Source: Branchinecta lynchi (Eukaryota; Arthropoda; Branchiopoda; Anostraca; Branchinectidae). Taken from it: 64,000 nucleotides of DNA. Positions 36,240-49,234 of the stretch are shown piece after piece (within the stretch, counting starts at the first letter, position 1; the number at the start of each line of letters is the position of its first letter). Under the pieces are notes generated by a model. That model ran no database searches. It had not been told where the DNA came from and worked only from the letters and a program-made list of their open reading frames with translations. The DNA lies in NCBI GenBank assembly GCA_023053575.1, contig JAKZAP010000010.1:13043225-13107224 (forward strand), in the 5' to 3' direction. A program made the position numbers and the translations under genes.

Positions 36240-38500
36240 ACGCAAAGAGCTGAGCTTCGTTTAAGTAAATGACGCGGCAAAATTCGAAACAGTATGGTAG
36301 CATGCCACTCAGTAGGGCTGTTTATAAGTTTGCCAGGCTAGTTGTGCCAAATGAAGCTCTCTGTGGACTAATATTATTATATACCGGGTATAATATACAA
36401 TTATTTTATCGGAACAAAGTTTGAAATATTTGGTTACACACATTCGTTGACACGTATAGGGGCCAATGGATGGAGGGATAGAGAAACTTCGAACGTACAA
36501 AGGTCATGGTTCCTAGATATCTTGTTTGGATATATTAGTGGTGTATCTTGGATAATTTTCCGTAAGCTCTCAGATTCGAGTGAAAACTTCTTGGGTATGA
36601 GCAATGCCCCAGACGTGACAGTTATAAGTCTGAACCTGATCCGACCTCGGTGGCGGAGGTCACCGGACATTTCTCGGATCCGGGGACAGGGGAGTTGCAG
36701 GGAGGGGGGCGGGGGCAACACTTGGTGAGATGGAGACCTGCGATTTGTAGATCCAGCCCTTATCCTGTCACTGTGAAGTAGTTGGAGGGGGTCTCGGAAG
36801 AGCCATCCAGTCTTGACAGCGCGAACCTTGGCCGAAATACATGCGAACTGGGTTGTAGGGGAAACGTCCACGTTACAAAACGTCCCCATGACAAAACGTC
36901 CCAATCGAAAGCTTGCGTCAACAGGGGTGGCCCGAAGCACTCAGGCCAGTGGGGGTGAGACCTCTCATTTCAACGAATCCTGGATCGCAATATACGACTT
37001 GCACATACCGAAAAAAATGAACTGTTGCCACTTCGCGGCAACGGCACACATTCCCCGCCAACAAGTAACACACAAAACTAGCTGCAGTGCATCAGCTGAA
37101 AATGTTCTTGGAAACAAATTTGTTTATACAGACATTCATAACCTCAGCTTTACATTTCAGCTTTCGCTAAAGAGGAAAGCTTCCAACGCCTGCACCCTGG
37201 GCAAATTAAAGCAAGCGCCGCAGGCGAAATTTGTTTAATCTGCCTTTGTCTGGCAAGATTTAACAACTTTCCGTACTCTAGCCTTTAAAGTATTTCAAAG
37301 CTGAAAAATTCCAAGCCTAATCGCCAAGTAAATGACACACAGTTCTTCTAAATAGAGAATACGCAATGGGCCTGAGGCAAAATTTGTGAAACGCCGATGA
37401 GCAGAGCGTCTTTTTGCGATCCCGTTGAAAAGGAAAGAACAACTATGAAACCACAAAGCTTTCCGTCGATAAAGTGACAAAAAGTGACAAAATAGTAGCC
37501 ATAGAAAACAAAGTAGATTTGTTCCAAATTAATCCGGGTTTACTGGAAAAATCCGGATTTAAGGACGTATGCGCCGAACGTAAACGAAGAGGAGCAGAGC
37601 GTCTGTTTGCGAACCCAATGAAAAGTAAACAATGGCTATAAAATCACAAATCTGTCCGTTAAAAAAATGACAAAATAGTGGCCGCCGAAAAGTATATTTG
37701 TCCCGAATTAATAGCAAGAAAAGTAATTTTCACGTTAAAAACACGCTTACTCAGAAACAAAACCAGGTAAGAAGGTTTTCCAGTGCATTTAAAAAAAAAG
37801 GGATTTACGGTCGTAACAAACTTTTGGTCTTTACCCGACAGGGGTTTACAGATTCGGACTTGACTTTTTATATTTAAGAAGACGACGGTTTGCCAACGAA
37901 ACTCAAGTTGCGTTTTTTTTTCGGGCGTAGTTTAACTGTTGTTGTGATGTACTGTTGTTTCATTATGAAAGTAGTGTACCGTTTTATTTGTCTATTCGTC
38001 ACACTGTACTTTCATGACCAAAACGTTAAACTACAGTGAATTACATCTGAAAAACTGCAACTTCTAAGTGGTTTGCAGAACCTGATTCCTTCGGTGTAAA
38101 AACAAATTCAGATTCGTTGACGAAACAAACTTTCGTTTTTCGCCCGATGGGAACACTATATCTTTCCCCAATGCAGCATATTCAAGCACATCTGAAAGTG
38201 TTTTACTGCCTCAATCTTCATCTGCGACCTTGCCACCAAATTAGGTCCGAGTCTCAATACGCGACAGAAGATGCTATACACATCAATTGAAGAACGGGAA
38301 GTTCGCTTTCAGAATAACTTAAAAATAAAAGATTTTCGAGTTGTATTAGTGTTCTGGTATTTTTTTATGATAGGGTGTGGAATTTTACGAAGGCTTTTCA
38401 GATATGCTTTAACACTAGAATATATGCCAAAAATTTACTACCTGACTAGAATGAGCTATTCCAGCGTCTGCAGAACCCCTCCTGTCCTGGGAAACGAATT
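36240..38500. other. Intergenic DNA with a diverged tandem duplication
   Basis: No recognised gene. The open frame 36434-36940 (-) is low-information and partly G/C runs. Segments 37401-37536 and 37594-37716 are diverged direct repeats (GCAGAGCGTC, then GACAAAATAGTRGCC). Confidence 0.45.
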
Positions 38501-38504
38501 ACGG

Positions 38505-38995
38505 ATGTATAATAATAATGATAATTGTATCTGAAAAAGCCCGATGGCCATATACAGGTACAGGTGATTAATACACAGAAACGTCAGTCACCATACAACT
38601 AATCTACGGAAAGCTTTCTATATTCCAACGCTCTAGATACAAACCAACAAATCTTTCTAATCGACTGGGCTGATGAGCACTTCAGGATACCAGGAAGTGT
38701 CGGGATATCCCTACCGAAAATCTCCCTATGTAGATCCGAAAGCTCTTGGCACCGGCTTAAAACGGGACCGATATCCTCATCTTCAACACCGCAAAGGGGA
38801 CACGCGTATTTCACATCCGGATTCTTCTTATTTCTACCGTGCAGTGGTAGGAAATTCGCCCTCAGTTGGATCCAGTACCTCAAATAAATCGCGGGTAGAT
38901 TAAGCTTAAAATAAAATTCTGGTTTATAAACTATTTTCACTATAATGTAACTTCTAAGGTTACAGCCCTCTTTTTCAAGCGTTGTACCCACCTCA
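38505..38995 (-). mobile_element. LINE 3' end, zinc-finger C-terminus
   Basis: Starts with an (AATAATGAT)-type tail and AAAAAGCCCGATGGCCAT. The minus frame reads YLRYWIQLRANFLPLHGRN, CPLCGVEDEDIGPVLSRC, and DLHREIFGRDIPTLPGIL, ending LEYRKLSVD. The finger lacks the usual His (CxxC...C with P/V at the H position). Confidence 0.75.
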
Positions 38996-39107
38996 ACCTC
39001 GCTTTGTAATCGACATTTTCATACTGTTATAGGCACACTTGTTTCGCGGGTCTCCTTTCATTTGAATTCTGATGGCTTTTCCATTATGTTTAAAAATTCC
39101 ATGCCTT

Positions 39108-40375
39108 CTTTTTGGGATCCCAAAACGTAAGTGTAGGGAAACCTATGACATCGCAAAAGTTGTTCGTTGTCCGTCCGTCCGTCTGTGCGTACTGTAACTC
39201 TCGAAGGGAATGAGATATTTTGATGAAACTTGGTGTGAGGATTTTTTGGGTCAAGAGTAAGGTCAAGTTCGTAGATGGGCTATTTAGCCCTACATTTAGG
39301 GGTGGGGGAGGGGTTTTAGATTAAGGGGCAAATTAAATATTTTACAGATAATGTGATAGTCGATTATGGGGTAAGACATGTTGAACACGATGGTGGAAAC
39401 CATTTTGTCGTCGGAAAAATAGTTCGCCCGGAATCCGGCCACAACCGGAAAGTTTGTTAAAAGTAAAAGTTTTATTTGAAGGTGACTAGATGTTCGATTT
39501 AAGGGTAAGAAGACATGCAAAACACGATGGTGAAAACCGTTTTTTCGCCGGACAAGTAGTTAGCCCAGAATCCGGCCAAAACCGGAAAGTCTGTTGAAAG
39601 TAAAAGTCGTATTTGAAGTTGATTAGATGTTCGATTTAGGGGTAGGAAGCCATGCTGAACACAATGGTGAAAATCATTTTCTCGCCGAACAAGTATTTCG
39701 CCCGGAATCCGGCCAAAACCGGAAAGTTTGTTAAAAGTAAAAGTTTTATTTCGAGTTGATTAGATGTTCGATTTAGGGGTAGGAAGACATGCTGAACACT
39801 TATGTGAAAACAATGTTCTACCCAGACAAGTAGTTCGCCCGGAATCCGGCCCAAACCGAAATTTGTTAAACGTTAGAGTTTTATTTGTAGTTGATTAGAT
39901 ATTCGATTTAGGGGTAAAGAGATGGTGAATCCGTGTATGACAATCATTTCTTACCCGAACATAGAGTTCGACGGGAATCCGGCTGGAGCCGGAAAATTTG
40001 TTATAAGTTGAATTTTTATTTGAAGTTGATTAGATGTTCAATATTGGGGAAAGAAGATACGCTGAGTTCGTTTTTGAGCTTTCTTTTTTCGCCGGAAAAG
40101 TAGTTCCGGAATTCGGCCGAAACCGGGAAATTGGCAGAAGTGGCAGGAAGTTTTCGTCAAAACAGAGATGGCTTATAGGGGTAGACACAAATGCTGATTC
40201 AATACCTGAACTTGTTTTTCTCAGATGATTAACCTGTTTTTGAATTTTAATAGTAAAAATGTTCAAGGAGTCTGGCGAAGACTGGATGTGGCGAAGACAA
40301 GACCCAATTGTCTGGATCAAATATTGAATTCTGGGGTCCCATCGAAACCTTTGGTTTTGTTCCACTTGTAGTCAA
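39108..40375 (+). repeat. Family C element, full-length copy
   Basis: TTTTTGGGATCCCAAAACG ... GGGGTCCCATCGAAACC then TTTGGTTTTG. Seven or so ~125-bp monomers with CGGACAAGTAGTT(A/C)GCCC. Confidence 0.85.
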
Positions 40376-40379
40376 GGTT

Positions 40380-41380
40380 AGACCAACAATCTATGCAATC
40401 TTTTCTTCAATAACTATTCTGCATTAATGCAGTTTTATTTTTTTGCCACCCCCTAGGACAAGGTTACTTCTTGCTGTGGTTGTTAAACGAAGTGTTTTAC
40501 TTATTTATTCAATAAATTTCTCTATCTCTCTCATAACCTTGTCTCTCGCTTTTGGTCTATAAGGTATGTTATGGGGACGTTTCGTCGGTAAGCCATGCGA
40601 ACTACCCTTGCAGGTGCCAGATGAACTTTCAGCTCTTAGTAAATTGAAGAGTAGGAGGTAAGGAGTATTATTAAACAACGGTTGTAGTTAAATTTTATTA
40701 AACAAGGAGCTAGTTAAGCTTTGATTACGGTGGTGATCATTAGGGAAAAACTTATAGGAACTAAACCGCATGGTGCTTGCGAACCGGAATATGGGGAATT
40801 AGCGAGTCGGTATAAATCCATGTAATTTGTGTGTCTCAAGGCCAACTCCTTGCATCTGTGCGAAACTAAAACTTTCTTCATCTCGTGATTGCAAATGTAA
40901 TCTGTCATTGACCGACATGACACCATCCAGGAATACAATTTCAATAAACTAACAGTTTAGCTTACATATGTCACTTGGAAGTGTGGTCAGACAACTAGAT
41001 ACTTATGAATGAACATCGTATGACGTAACGATGATACTTCCGTTCCAAAACCAAGCCCTTTGAGTGAGTAAGCGGTTTAGAGCGCTTGTTGGCTGATTTA
41101 TTTAATAGCGTCATGAGTCTTCGATGGATAGAGGGAAATGGTGAGAAACGAAGGTTTAGGAAAGCTGTCTGGCGTGCTAGACTGATTTCACTTAAAATGA
41201 ATTACAAGTTTCTAACCAAAAACCTTTTGAAATCTTTCGTTGGACAAGACTACTCTAACGTAACATAATCCGACCAGTGTTGCCACGTAGAGTACTTGGC
41301 TTAATCGACTGTGAGTCAGTAAGGGCCCATGCTGTTTTAGTTGTAGTTATTCACGAAGCGATGGCCTTCCGTCGACCTTA
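40380..41380. other. Intergenic DNA; one unassigned minus-strand frame
   Basis: The frame 40714-40944 (-) is 76 codons (TDYICNHEMKKVLVSHRCKE) with AATAAA about 20 bases after its stop. It could be the tail of a retroelement or a terminal exon; no family recognised. Confidence 0.3.
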
Positions 41381-41381
41381 A

Positions 41382-41803
41382 AGTTTAGTCGAAAAGGGCT
41401 GAGGTTAGGACAATCTAACTACCCATCACTTATTTACTTAAAGAGGCTTGAATACCTGATGAAAATGCGTTAATTCTTACTTCATTGCTCCGCTATTCAC
41501 GAATATGGTACCTCTATGCGCTTTTACCTGTGTTGTATACTTGACGAAAACGATTTACGAAAAAGAAATGTTCACGCAGCTACCTTCCACGAGCTGATTA
41601 CTGGCCACTAAAAAGCCGCGTTTTTGTAAAGATTCAAATTTTCCGTGTCATAGTAGAATTTTGCGCTGTGAGGACGGCCGTAGATATTCTGAACGGAATA
41701 TTAGAGCAAATACTGTACAATAAAATTTACCTTAACACAATTCAAATAATTCAGTGTATTTCAGTTCAATGATGCAAAAATAAGTTGGCTTTTCAGTTAA
41801 ACT
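41382..41803. mobile_element. Family E TIR element, full copy (422 bp)
   Basis: AGTTTAGTCGAAAAGGGC ... GCTTTTCAGTTAAACT with TTAA at 41378-41381 and 41804-41807. Confidence 0.85.
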
Positions 41804-41809
41804 TTAAAA

Positions 41810-44385
41810 ACGGTTTCAAAATTTGCTGTTCCTGCTTGAAAACAACTCTACTCTATCTCCTGACTACCGTAGCTTTTTCATTTTTTATCGAAGTGGCTTA
41901 ATATTTCGACAGAACTGCACATGCATGAACTTCCTTCTGCTGTTAATACTCTTGATGACTATCTCTCCTTGCCGATGCAAAATCTCCCGCCTCTCCAGGT
42001 ACCCAGTGGAAGAAAGGCAGAAGTGGTGTCACTGCTGCTCCCAGAGATGGCGGTGATTGACTGACACAAGATTTGAGTCGTACGGACACAGTTACTCCTT
42101 CTTCCTGAGGATCACTGGTGTGTTTTGGACTTGGTCATATAGAGTATTAACCCCTTTGCTCATCGCCTGTCATTTTTTCCACCTGATTGAGCGGTGGTCG
42201 GGTTCATTAATTCCTCTGAGCAGAATGAAATCATCTGTGAGTAGTTAACGACGGCAAATTTGCCATCTTGTCAGCAGTTAACCCTTGGGGACTTTTTTGA
42301 TGTCGTCTTTCATTTTCGTATTCTGTGTTGATCCAAATGTGTTGCTGTTGGGGACAGGAATATTTGATGCGTGATTGGTGCCTTGATGTTGACCCACATT
42401 AGAGGGTGTATTTGTATGAAGCAGAAGCTGAAGATTGAAGTGCTATTAAGAAGTACATGTTGGACAAGGACTTTAAACAGAGAGATGTTCTTCCCCCTTT
42501 ATCTGAGTCAGCAGCGCCATTTGAGTAAACCTTGGCCTGGGGCGGTCAACTATCAAGTTTTGGCCCCAATTCCCCAAAAGTCTTACACATTCTTAAAGTT
42601 AAATTCGTCTCTTTGCATTTATATTTTAAAAACCTATTTAGTGGCAAACAGCACTAATATTGCCGAAATATTATGTATTTTAAATATTATAAATATTGCC
42701 AAGAAGGAAGGTTTCGAAATGTAGGTTAGGTCAGCTCCCCCCCCCCCCCCATCAGCGAAGTCACACTTTCTATCGAATAGAATAGTCGGAACTTCCTTCA
42801 TAGATGTCAGATCAAACACAAACAAACAAACAGAACCACAACCAACCCAGTGTTTCATCATTTAAACTATATCAGCAAAAAAACCGCTCTTTTATCGCTC
42901 TTTTCCGGAAGCCTATATATCTCTGTTCCTGTGTTCCAATCGTTAGGAGTATCGAAGCAATTAGAACAAGAGGTGTGGTCATTGATTTGTAATTAGCTGG
43001 TGGTGAAAAGTTTCCTTTTTGGTACGCCGAAAAATCCTATTATTAAACCAGGAATATAAGGTGTAATAGTTTGTTGGTACCGAAATTGTAGACAAGCCGA
43101 AGATCGGGTACATGTGCTACAAGTTACAATAACAGTAATCAATAACAAAGGTGCATACTGAATTCTTCTTAATGAACAAACGGAACCTGCAAAAGGGTAT
43201 GCCAAAAAAATCCTATTAGTAACCATGAATATATAATAGTATTTGTGGGACCGAAATTGTAGACAACAAACGTAACCTACAAAAGGGGGTGGGGTAGCTT
43301 GTGTCAGCAGAAGCTGAATACTTGATTATCCTTGTTTTGATACGGAATCAACACGCGACTTCTGTGCGGTCGAAACCTGTTGATATCTGCAGGAATAAGA
43401 GTCTATGGGCTCCAAAGGTGTCAAGAGTGCAAATAGGAAGACGAAGGACTCTCTTTCGTAACCTTCAAGACTGAAGCCCTAAGCAGACCGGCTTTATGGA
43501 TCACCCTACCGACTACCACTAAATCCTAAAGAAACACTTTGTAGGGCGCACTTGATAACTTGACGTATACAGACCTGACGCCTTTGTTGCGTGACGAGCG
43601 AGACCTTAGATCATCTCGCGCCTTCAGAGGTGCCGAGGGCGTCCAAGGAGAAGCTCCAGCCGTCTCAAGCCTGTCGCTGCGTTGATGTCCACCCACCCGT
43701 GTTGTAATGAGATTTGTTCCCCAGATGCGACGGAGTGTGTTTTGGGGTCTTCTTCCGCGATGGGTAGCTTGAAAATTGCTGCTATGGGACTCCTGGAATC
43801 GTTCATGGGCAGGACATCTCCAAGGCAAACTCCAATTAGTTGGTCAGCCCTTCACCGCTGTGACGTTGTACGAACATTCCAGAAACCAAGTTTTATATTA
43901 GCCTACCGTTTGCTTTTAAAAATCGCGTACCGTGGCATGCAGTTGTCATCATCAATAGGGTTTTAGATTCGAGTCTTCAGAAATAAAATACTACCGTCAT
44001 TGGTGAAGAAAGTAATGATGGAGGCATAGCGCCTTGTTCTCGTAATCATGATGGATCGTCGATAAATCGCTAGCCCCTACCAATTCTACCTTGTTTTCTT
44101 TCGTGTTGTTTTCTTTTCATTCTGACGCATCCTCGGCTCACGTAATTGTTTTTTCTTGAGTTCTCTTTCGTGTTTGAGCTCTGTCTTCTTTGGAATTGGA
44201 AAGGGTCAGGAAGTCCGAAATTATCTTTCTGTGATAGAAAAGAAATGCCTTGGGACATACATAGCTCCAGTTCCCGAAACGGCTTCTTTTTTTTTTTTTT
44301 TTTTTTACTTAAAGCCACTCGAGATGCAAATTATATTCATCTCCATTTCCATGGCGTAAAATAAAAATAAAAACGTCGTTCCCTT
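41810..44385. other. Intergenic DNA, no gene recognised
   Basis: Several 60-117-codon frames have no domain. 43035-43270 holds two diverged direct copies of a unit with AAAAAATCCTATTAGTAACC and GGACCGAAATTGTAGACAA-like words. A poly-C run is at 42738. Confidence 0.4.
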
Positions 44386-44390
44386 TTTCG

Positions 44391-44912
44391 TCAAATCTGG
44401 GGACAGCGTTTTTTGTTTCTTCCTAAGCTCTGACTAAACAGATGGTAGCGAAAGGGGCAAACAAAATATTTTCAAACAGCTAATAAAATAGTCGACTAAG
44501 AGGTAAGAAGACATGCTGAACACGATCAGGAAAACTATTTGTCGCCGGACAAGTAGTTCGCCGGGAATCCGGGCAAAACCGGAAAAGTGTGTTAAAAGTA
44601 AAAGTTTTATTTGAGGTTTTTTAGATGTTCGATTTAGGGATAAGAAGACATGTTGAACACTTATGTGAAAATCATTTTCTACCCCGACAAGTAGTTTGCC
44701 CGTAATCCGGCCAAAACCGGGAAATTTGTTAAAGTAAAAGTTTTTATCTGAAGTTGATTAGATATGCAATTTAGGGGTAAGAAGAGATGCGGGATCCGTA
44801 CATGACAATCGTTTTTTACCCGGGAATATGGTTTGCCCGGAATCTGGCTGAAACCGAATTTTTTTTGAGAAGATAGAGATTTATCTGAAGTTGATTACAT
44901 GTTCGGTATTGG
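44391..44912 (+). repeat. Family C partial copy; left arm of a large inverted repeat
   Basis: Starts in TCAAATCTGGGGACAGCG, a lead not found in other C copies except, inverted, at 47245-47270. The monomers then run to the LINE end at 44924. About 430 bp pair with 46845-47270. Confidence 0.8.
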
Positions 44913-44923
44913 GTTGTGTCTTG

Positions 44924-45027
44924 TTGTCTTTTGTTCTTTTCTTTTTATTTCAATTTATCTCTTGTACTCCACACTCTTATCTTCTAAAACATTTTGTGGG
45001 TTATAAATACACTTACTTACTTACTTA
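44924..45027 (+). mobile_element. LINE 3' end with (ACTT)n tail, copy 2
   Basis: TCTTGTTGTCTTTTGTTC ... TTGTGGGTTATAAATACACT then ACTTACTTACTTAG; nearly identical to 28435-28562. It truncates the family C copy. Confidence 0.75.
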
Positions 45028-45029
45028 GT

Positions 45030-46030
45030 AGGTGATAAAATGAGAAAAAGTTGTTTGTTCAAAGCAGAGCAAAATAACTCGGCATACGAACATTGTGAAT
45101 GAGTTCTTTCATCGATCTTGCAAAATAGCAGAAACCTTGGATTTTCCTTTCCGATGCCCAAATTTACACAGAAATTTTTTTGGCTTATTTCTTCAGAATG
45201 CGCTTGCATTATTTGGTGAAATTCGAAGAGCGATCAGAATCAGAATCATTCAGAATCATTTTTATTTGCCCAATATCCCTACACGAGGGAAAAAAATAAC
45301 CGTCAATCGTAACACCAATGATGGAAGATACTAGGTATGACGAACATTAGGTCTGCTTCGACAAACACCTGCAAGGTTTGAGTCAACTGAAATATGATTC
45401 ATGCATGGGAATGAAATGGTCTGATCTTTACTGTAAGTAGTCTTTATTCAATTTTGGTTTTAATTTATCAAGGTTGTCTTTCGACGTCGTCAAGCTATTC
45501 CTATCTTCAAGTTGTTCCATCTTCAGATATTCAAATAATTCTTCATCGCCGATGAAGAATCGTAGCTGACGTATCCGTTGTAACCATTGTTTGAATATAT
45601 GTTTCAAAGTCAGCTTGGGCTCAAAGAATACTTATTCCGTCTTCAATTAAATTTGTGGCTGCATCAAGTTGTTCCTAACGCAATCAATTTTAAGGCTCTC
45701 ATAGGTATCACAAGGTTTTTTGTCTGTAAATAACCATTTATCCAGTTCAATTTTTCGTTGTCGAGCGATATTAAGTTTGTGGCGTAATAAATTTGTTCCT
45801 AATGTTCTCATAGGTAACACAAGGTATTATACATGGGTTTCCGAAAATATTTTTTTGTCGTTCTTTTTCTTGAGTAGTGTTGCATAAACTGCACTTATCG
45901 TCATCACGCTTCCTGAATAACTTCCATTGTCCTAACACAGACAAAAAACCTCCCTGTCTCCTCGATGTGCACAGCGCATCTTAGTGGTGCTACAATTTTC
46001 TGAATCCGCCCTGCATGAAAAGACCGCTCG
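45030..46030. other. Intergenic DNA with small repeat pieces
   Basis: A CAGAATCATTCAGAATCATT run at 45240-45260 suggests a minus-strand LINE 3' tail. A family J piece lies at 45545-45640 (GCTGACGTATCCGTTGTAAC, CAAAGTCAGCTTGGGCTCAA). Confidence 0.4.
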
Positions 46031-46035
46031 CTGAA

Positions 46036-46331
46036 GAGCGTGTTCCACCCTTCTACAGATAGTAACTATTAGTTACTATTTCCGTTCCAGCTTCACCTAA
46101 AGTTACTACGCTGACCGTTCCAACCGTCTAGAAATAGTAACTAATAGTAACTATTTGCTTACCACGCTCGGGAGCGTAGTAACTACGGGTCTCTGTAACG
46201 TGATTGGTCGGATTCGCCCGTGGCATGATATTCTGCTGGAAAATAGAAAAATCGTTCCAGCCTTGACGGCAAAAAGCCAGAATTCGTGACGTCATGCGTA
46301 GTAACTTCGGTAAGTAGAATGGAACACGCTC
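46036..46331 (-). mobile_element. Family B TIR element, full copy (296 bp)
   Basis: GAGCGTGTTCCACCC ... AATGGAACACGCTC, interior order reversed relative to 21598 and 35928. Confidence 0.85.
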
Positions 46332-46434
46332 GACGTCTTCACGCCTCGGATGCCTTGAGCGTAGTGGGAGGAGCAGTGACTATAACCCGTTTTCGTACAT
46401 GGGAAGCATACAGCTTGTTAGTACTCTCTAGTAT

Positions 46435-46570
46435 TATTTTGCTCTGGTCGGGTCCCTGATATGCCTACCAAGTTTCATCGTCCTAGCACATCTGGAAGTA
46501 CCCTAACTCGAAAAGTGTGACAAAAGATCCGGACCGATAGACGGAATTGCGATCGGTATATGGCTAATCA
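46435..46570 (+). repeat. Family G 3' end fragment
   Basis: GGTCGGGTCCCTGATATGCC, CCAAGTTTCATCGTCCTAGC and GACGGAATTGCGATCGGTAT. Confidence 0.7.
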
Positions 46571-46589
46571 TCTGAGAAAAGCAAAAAAC

Positions 46590-47690
46590 TAAGTTCGGAT
46601 CTGGATTCAGCATGTGTGTTTACCCCTATATTTCATTTTCATTTCGAGGAAACTGATCGAAACATTCTGCTTTACGTCTGCCAAATTCTCGGTTTCGGCC
46701 GAATTTCTGGCGAACTGCTTGTCCAGCAAAAAAATAAAGCTAACAAATTAATTCAACGTATCTCCTTACCCCAATATCGAACATGTAATCAACTTCAGAT
46801 AAATCTCTATTTTCTAAAAAAAAAATCGGTTTCAGCCAGATTCCAGGTGAACCATATTCCCGGGTAAAAAACGATTGTCATGTACGGATTCAGCATCGCA
46901 TGTCTAATCATCTTCAGAAAAAAACTTTTACTTTTAATAAATTTCCCGGTTTTGGCCGGATTCCGGGCGAACTACTTGTCGGGGTAGAAGATGATTTTCA
47001 CAAAACTGTTCAACATGTCTTCTTATCCCTAAATCGAACATCTAAAAAACCTCAAATAAAACTTTTACTTTTAACACACTTTCCCGGTTTGCCCGGATTC
47101 CGGGCGAACTACTTGTCCGGCGACAAATAGTTTTCCTGATCGTGTTCAGCATGCCTTCTTACCTCTTAGTCGACTATTTTATTAGCTGTTTTGTTTGCCC
47201 CTTTCGTTACCATCTGTTTAGTCAGAGCTTAGGAAGAAAACAAAAAAACGCTGTCCCCAGATTTGGACCCCCACCCCTAAATGTAGGGCTACAGTTAGGG
47301 CCCATCTACGAACTTGACCTTTCTCTGACCGAAAGAGTCCTCACACCAAGTTTCTTCAAAATATCTCATTCCCTTCGAGAGTTATTGTGCTGACAGATGG
47401 ACGGACGGACAGACAGATAACTTTTGCGATGTCTTACCTTAAATTACCTTAAATAGCACTTGCAAGTAATGAGGATGTTGAATCCCGATGAGTAGCTTGC
47501 GGTTGATGATAACCCCTCAGGTGTTTCGCTAGTCGCAGCTAAATCAGACAGGCCGTTAGACAAAGGAACAGCACGATTGCTGAAGAAGTGCTGGCGAACA
47601 CGAGAGGAGCAGGATGTTCGGAACAGCTTCCGGGAGTGGCCCCTAGTCCGTGAGTTGCTGTCACTTACGTTTTGGGATCCCAAAAAATTC
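46590..47690 (-). repeat. Family C element, minus copy, split by a LINE fragment
   Basis: Monomers in reverse, then AGATGGACGGACGGACAGAC near 47395. The copy breaks at 47428 and its terminal CTTACGTTTTGGGATCCCAA resumes at 47667. 46845-47270 is the right arm of the inverted repeat with 44391. Confidence 0.8.
47430..47655 (-). mobile_element. LINE C-terminal fragment inserted in family C
   Basis: Minus frame NSRTRGHSRKLFRTSCSSRV then RQHFFSNRAVPLSNGLS and ETPEGLSSTASYSSGFN. The RGHSxKLF...RxxFFSxRxVxxWNxLP pattern is typical of the end of jockey/CR1-like LINE ORF2. Confidence 0.7.
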
Positions 47691-47870
47691 AATGACATGC
47701 AAGTAAAAGAACGATGCGAGCTCAACAATCCAGATGACTATTAAAACGTGCCTGGCTAAAAACTTTTGTGTATATGTACAATCAAGTGATTTGTTTACAA
47801 TTAGCTTATTGCTTACAATTACCGAATTGAGTACAATTTCTGTGAATGTTTTTTTTTCAGCACCCATCAT

Positions 47871-47956
47871 TTTCCATTCCATTATTTACATTTGGAATTT
47901 TCAAATGGAATTTCCATTCCATTATTTACAATGGAATATCCATTCCATTATTTACA
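47871..47956. repeat. Minisatellite of CCATTCCATTATTTACA units
   Basis: Three units, the last two separated by ATGGAATAT, flanking an inverted ATTTGGAATTTTCAAAT. Not seen elsewhere in the window. Confidence 0.7.
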
Positions 47957-48023
47957 AACTCTTTCACACGGCTGAAGGATCATTCGATGCATTACGAATC
48001 TTGGTATTGTTTCTCTCGTTTTT

Positions 48024-48790
48024 GGGTTTTTGGGATACCAAAATGTAAGTGGAGGGACACCTAAGACTTCGTAAGAGTTGCCGTAAAAGTTTTTGTGAAA
48101 AGTTGTCTCTCGAAGGGAATGAGATATTTTGATAAAACTTGGTGTGACGATTCTTTGGTCAACGGACAGGTCGAGTTTTTAGATGGGCTCTGTAGCCATA
48201 GAATTAAGAACGGGGGAGGGGGTTCCGATTAAGGGGCCCAAATATTGTTTAACAGCTAACAAGATACTTGATTTTGGGGTAAAAAGAAACGCAACACGTA
48301 TAATAACAATAAAATTAAGAAACTAAATTAAAAAAATATATATATATATACGTGTATTTAAAAGCAAGTGGCCATATACACAACTACAAACACAAAAAAT
48401 AAACGTCAAAGAAAAACACTAACATTCAACACCTTCAAGTCGCTGCCTTCCGCGCCTCCACGCCTTTCTCTATAAAGCAACATAACGCAATAATCGAATC
48501 TCTCGAAGTAGTCCCCAAAATACCAGGGAGCAGAGGTACACCCCTTCGAAAATATTTATCCCTCAAATTCACCAAACTTTGGCAACTATTCAGAAAATGG
48601 TCCAGCCCATCCCCAACCTCCCCACAAAGGGGGCAAACACACCCACCTCCCGAGCCACCATCAACAAAAAACTCCCAGTATCTTTTATGCAGTGATAAAA
48701 CAAATTCAAAACTATTTTCTCGCCGGAAAAATAGTTCACCCGGAATCTGGCCAGAACCTAAAAATTTGTTAAGACGGTGCTCTTCAGATA
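48024..48790 (+). repeat. Family C element, split by a LINE
   Basis: TTTTTGGGATACCAAAATG at the start; a deletion removes the usual GTCCGTC run. The monomer is interrupted at about 48300 and resumes at 48713 (AAAACTATTTTCTCGCCGG). Confidence 0.75.
48300..48712 (-). mobile_element. LINE 3' end, zinc-finger C-terminus, inserted in family C
   Basis: An (AT)n-rich tail at 48325-48350, then AAAGCAAGTGGCCATATAC. The minus frame reads LSLHKRYWEFFVDGG, CVCPLCGEVGDGLDHFLNSC (CxxC...H...C) and LRDKYFRRGVPLLPGILG. Confidence 0.75.
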
Positions 48791-49234
48791 ACGGTAAAAT
48801 ATAATAAACCGTAAACTTTGTCAAACTAATGAACCTGAAACAAAATTCATTTTTAAATCGAATAAAGTAAAAGAAAATACGCTAATTTGGCGCTCATTTT
48901 ATGAAAGGCTTATCAATCATATTTACAAGTACGCAGTCGGCGTTTCACTCTCCGTCTTTATCTAGACGGGTTATAAATACAATTTAATTTAATTAAACTC
49001 CCGAATTCTCGGGAAGAACATTAAACAGATTAACCCTTAGGCTACGCCCAACTCGGGAAGAAAATAGTATTACCAAGAATACCAAGTACGTATACAGCCA
49101 TGCTAGAGGTGTTTTCCGTAATCCCACAAATAGTGTGTGGCTCGAAAAAAAAGTTTTCGCGGTCGTTGTTGAGGCCCACAAATCTATTTATGCGACTAAC
49201 AAGATTTTTGTTGCTCGAATTGTACGACCTGTCG

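Noticed and set aside
36434..36940. 168-codon minus-strand ORF
   Set aside because: No domain, low-complexity G/C segment inside, and no sign of splice sites or conservation.
40714..40944. Terminal exon of a second host gene on the minus strand
   Set aside because: An AATAAA follows the stop, but no upstream acceptor or homology could be established; retained only as a note.
43526..43966. Overlapping ORFs on both strands (100, 60 and 94 codons)
   Set aside because: Mutually exclusive frames with no recognisable motif on either strand.
46616..47130. ORFs repeating [18 protein letters not shown] phrases
   Set aside because: Translation of family C monomers. The same phrase appears at 26313, 39296, 39636, 49100 and 63687 on either strand, with frame and ends set by repeat phase.
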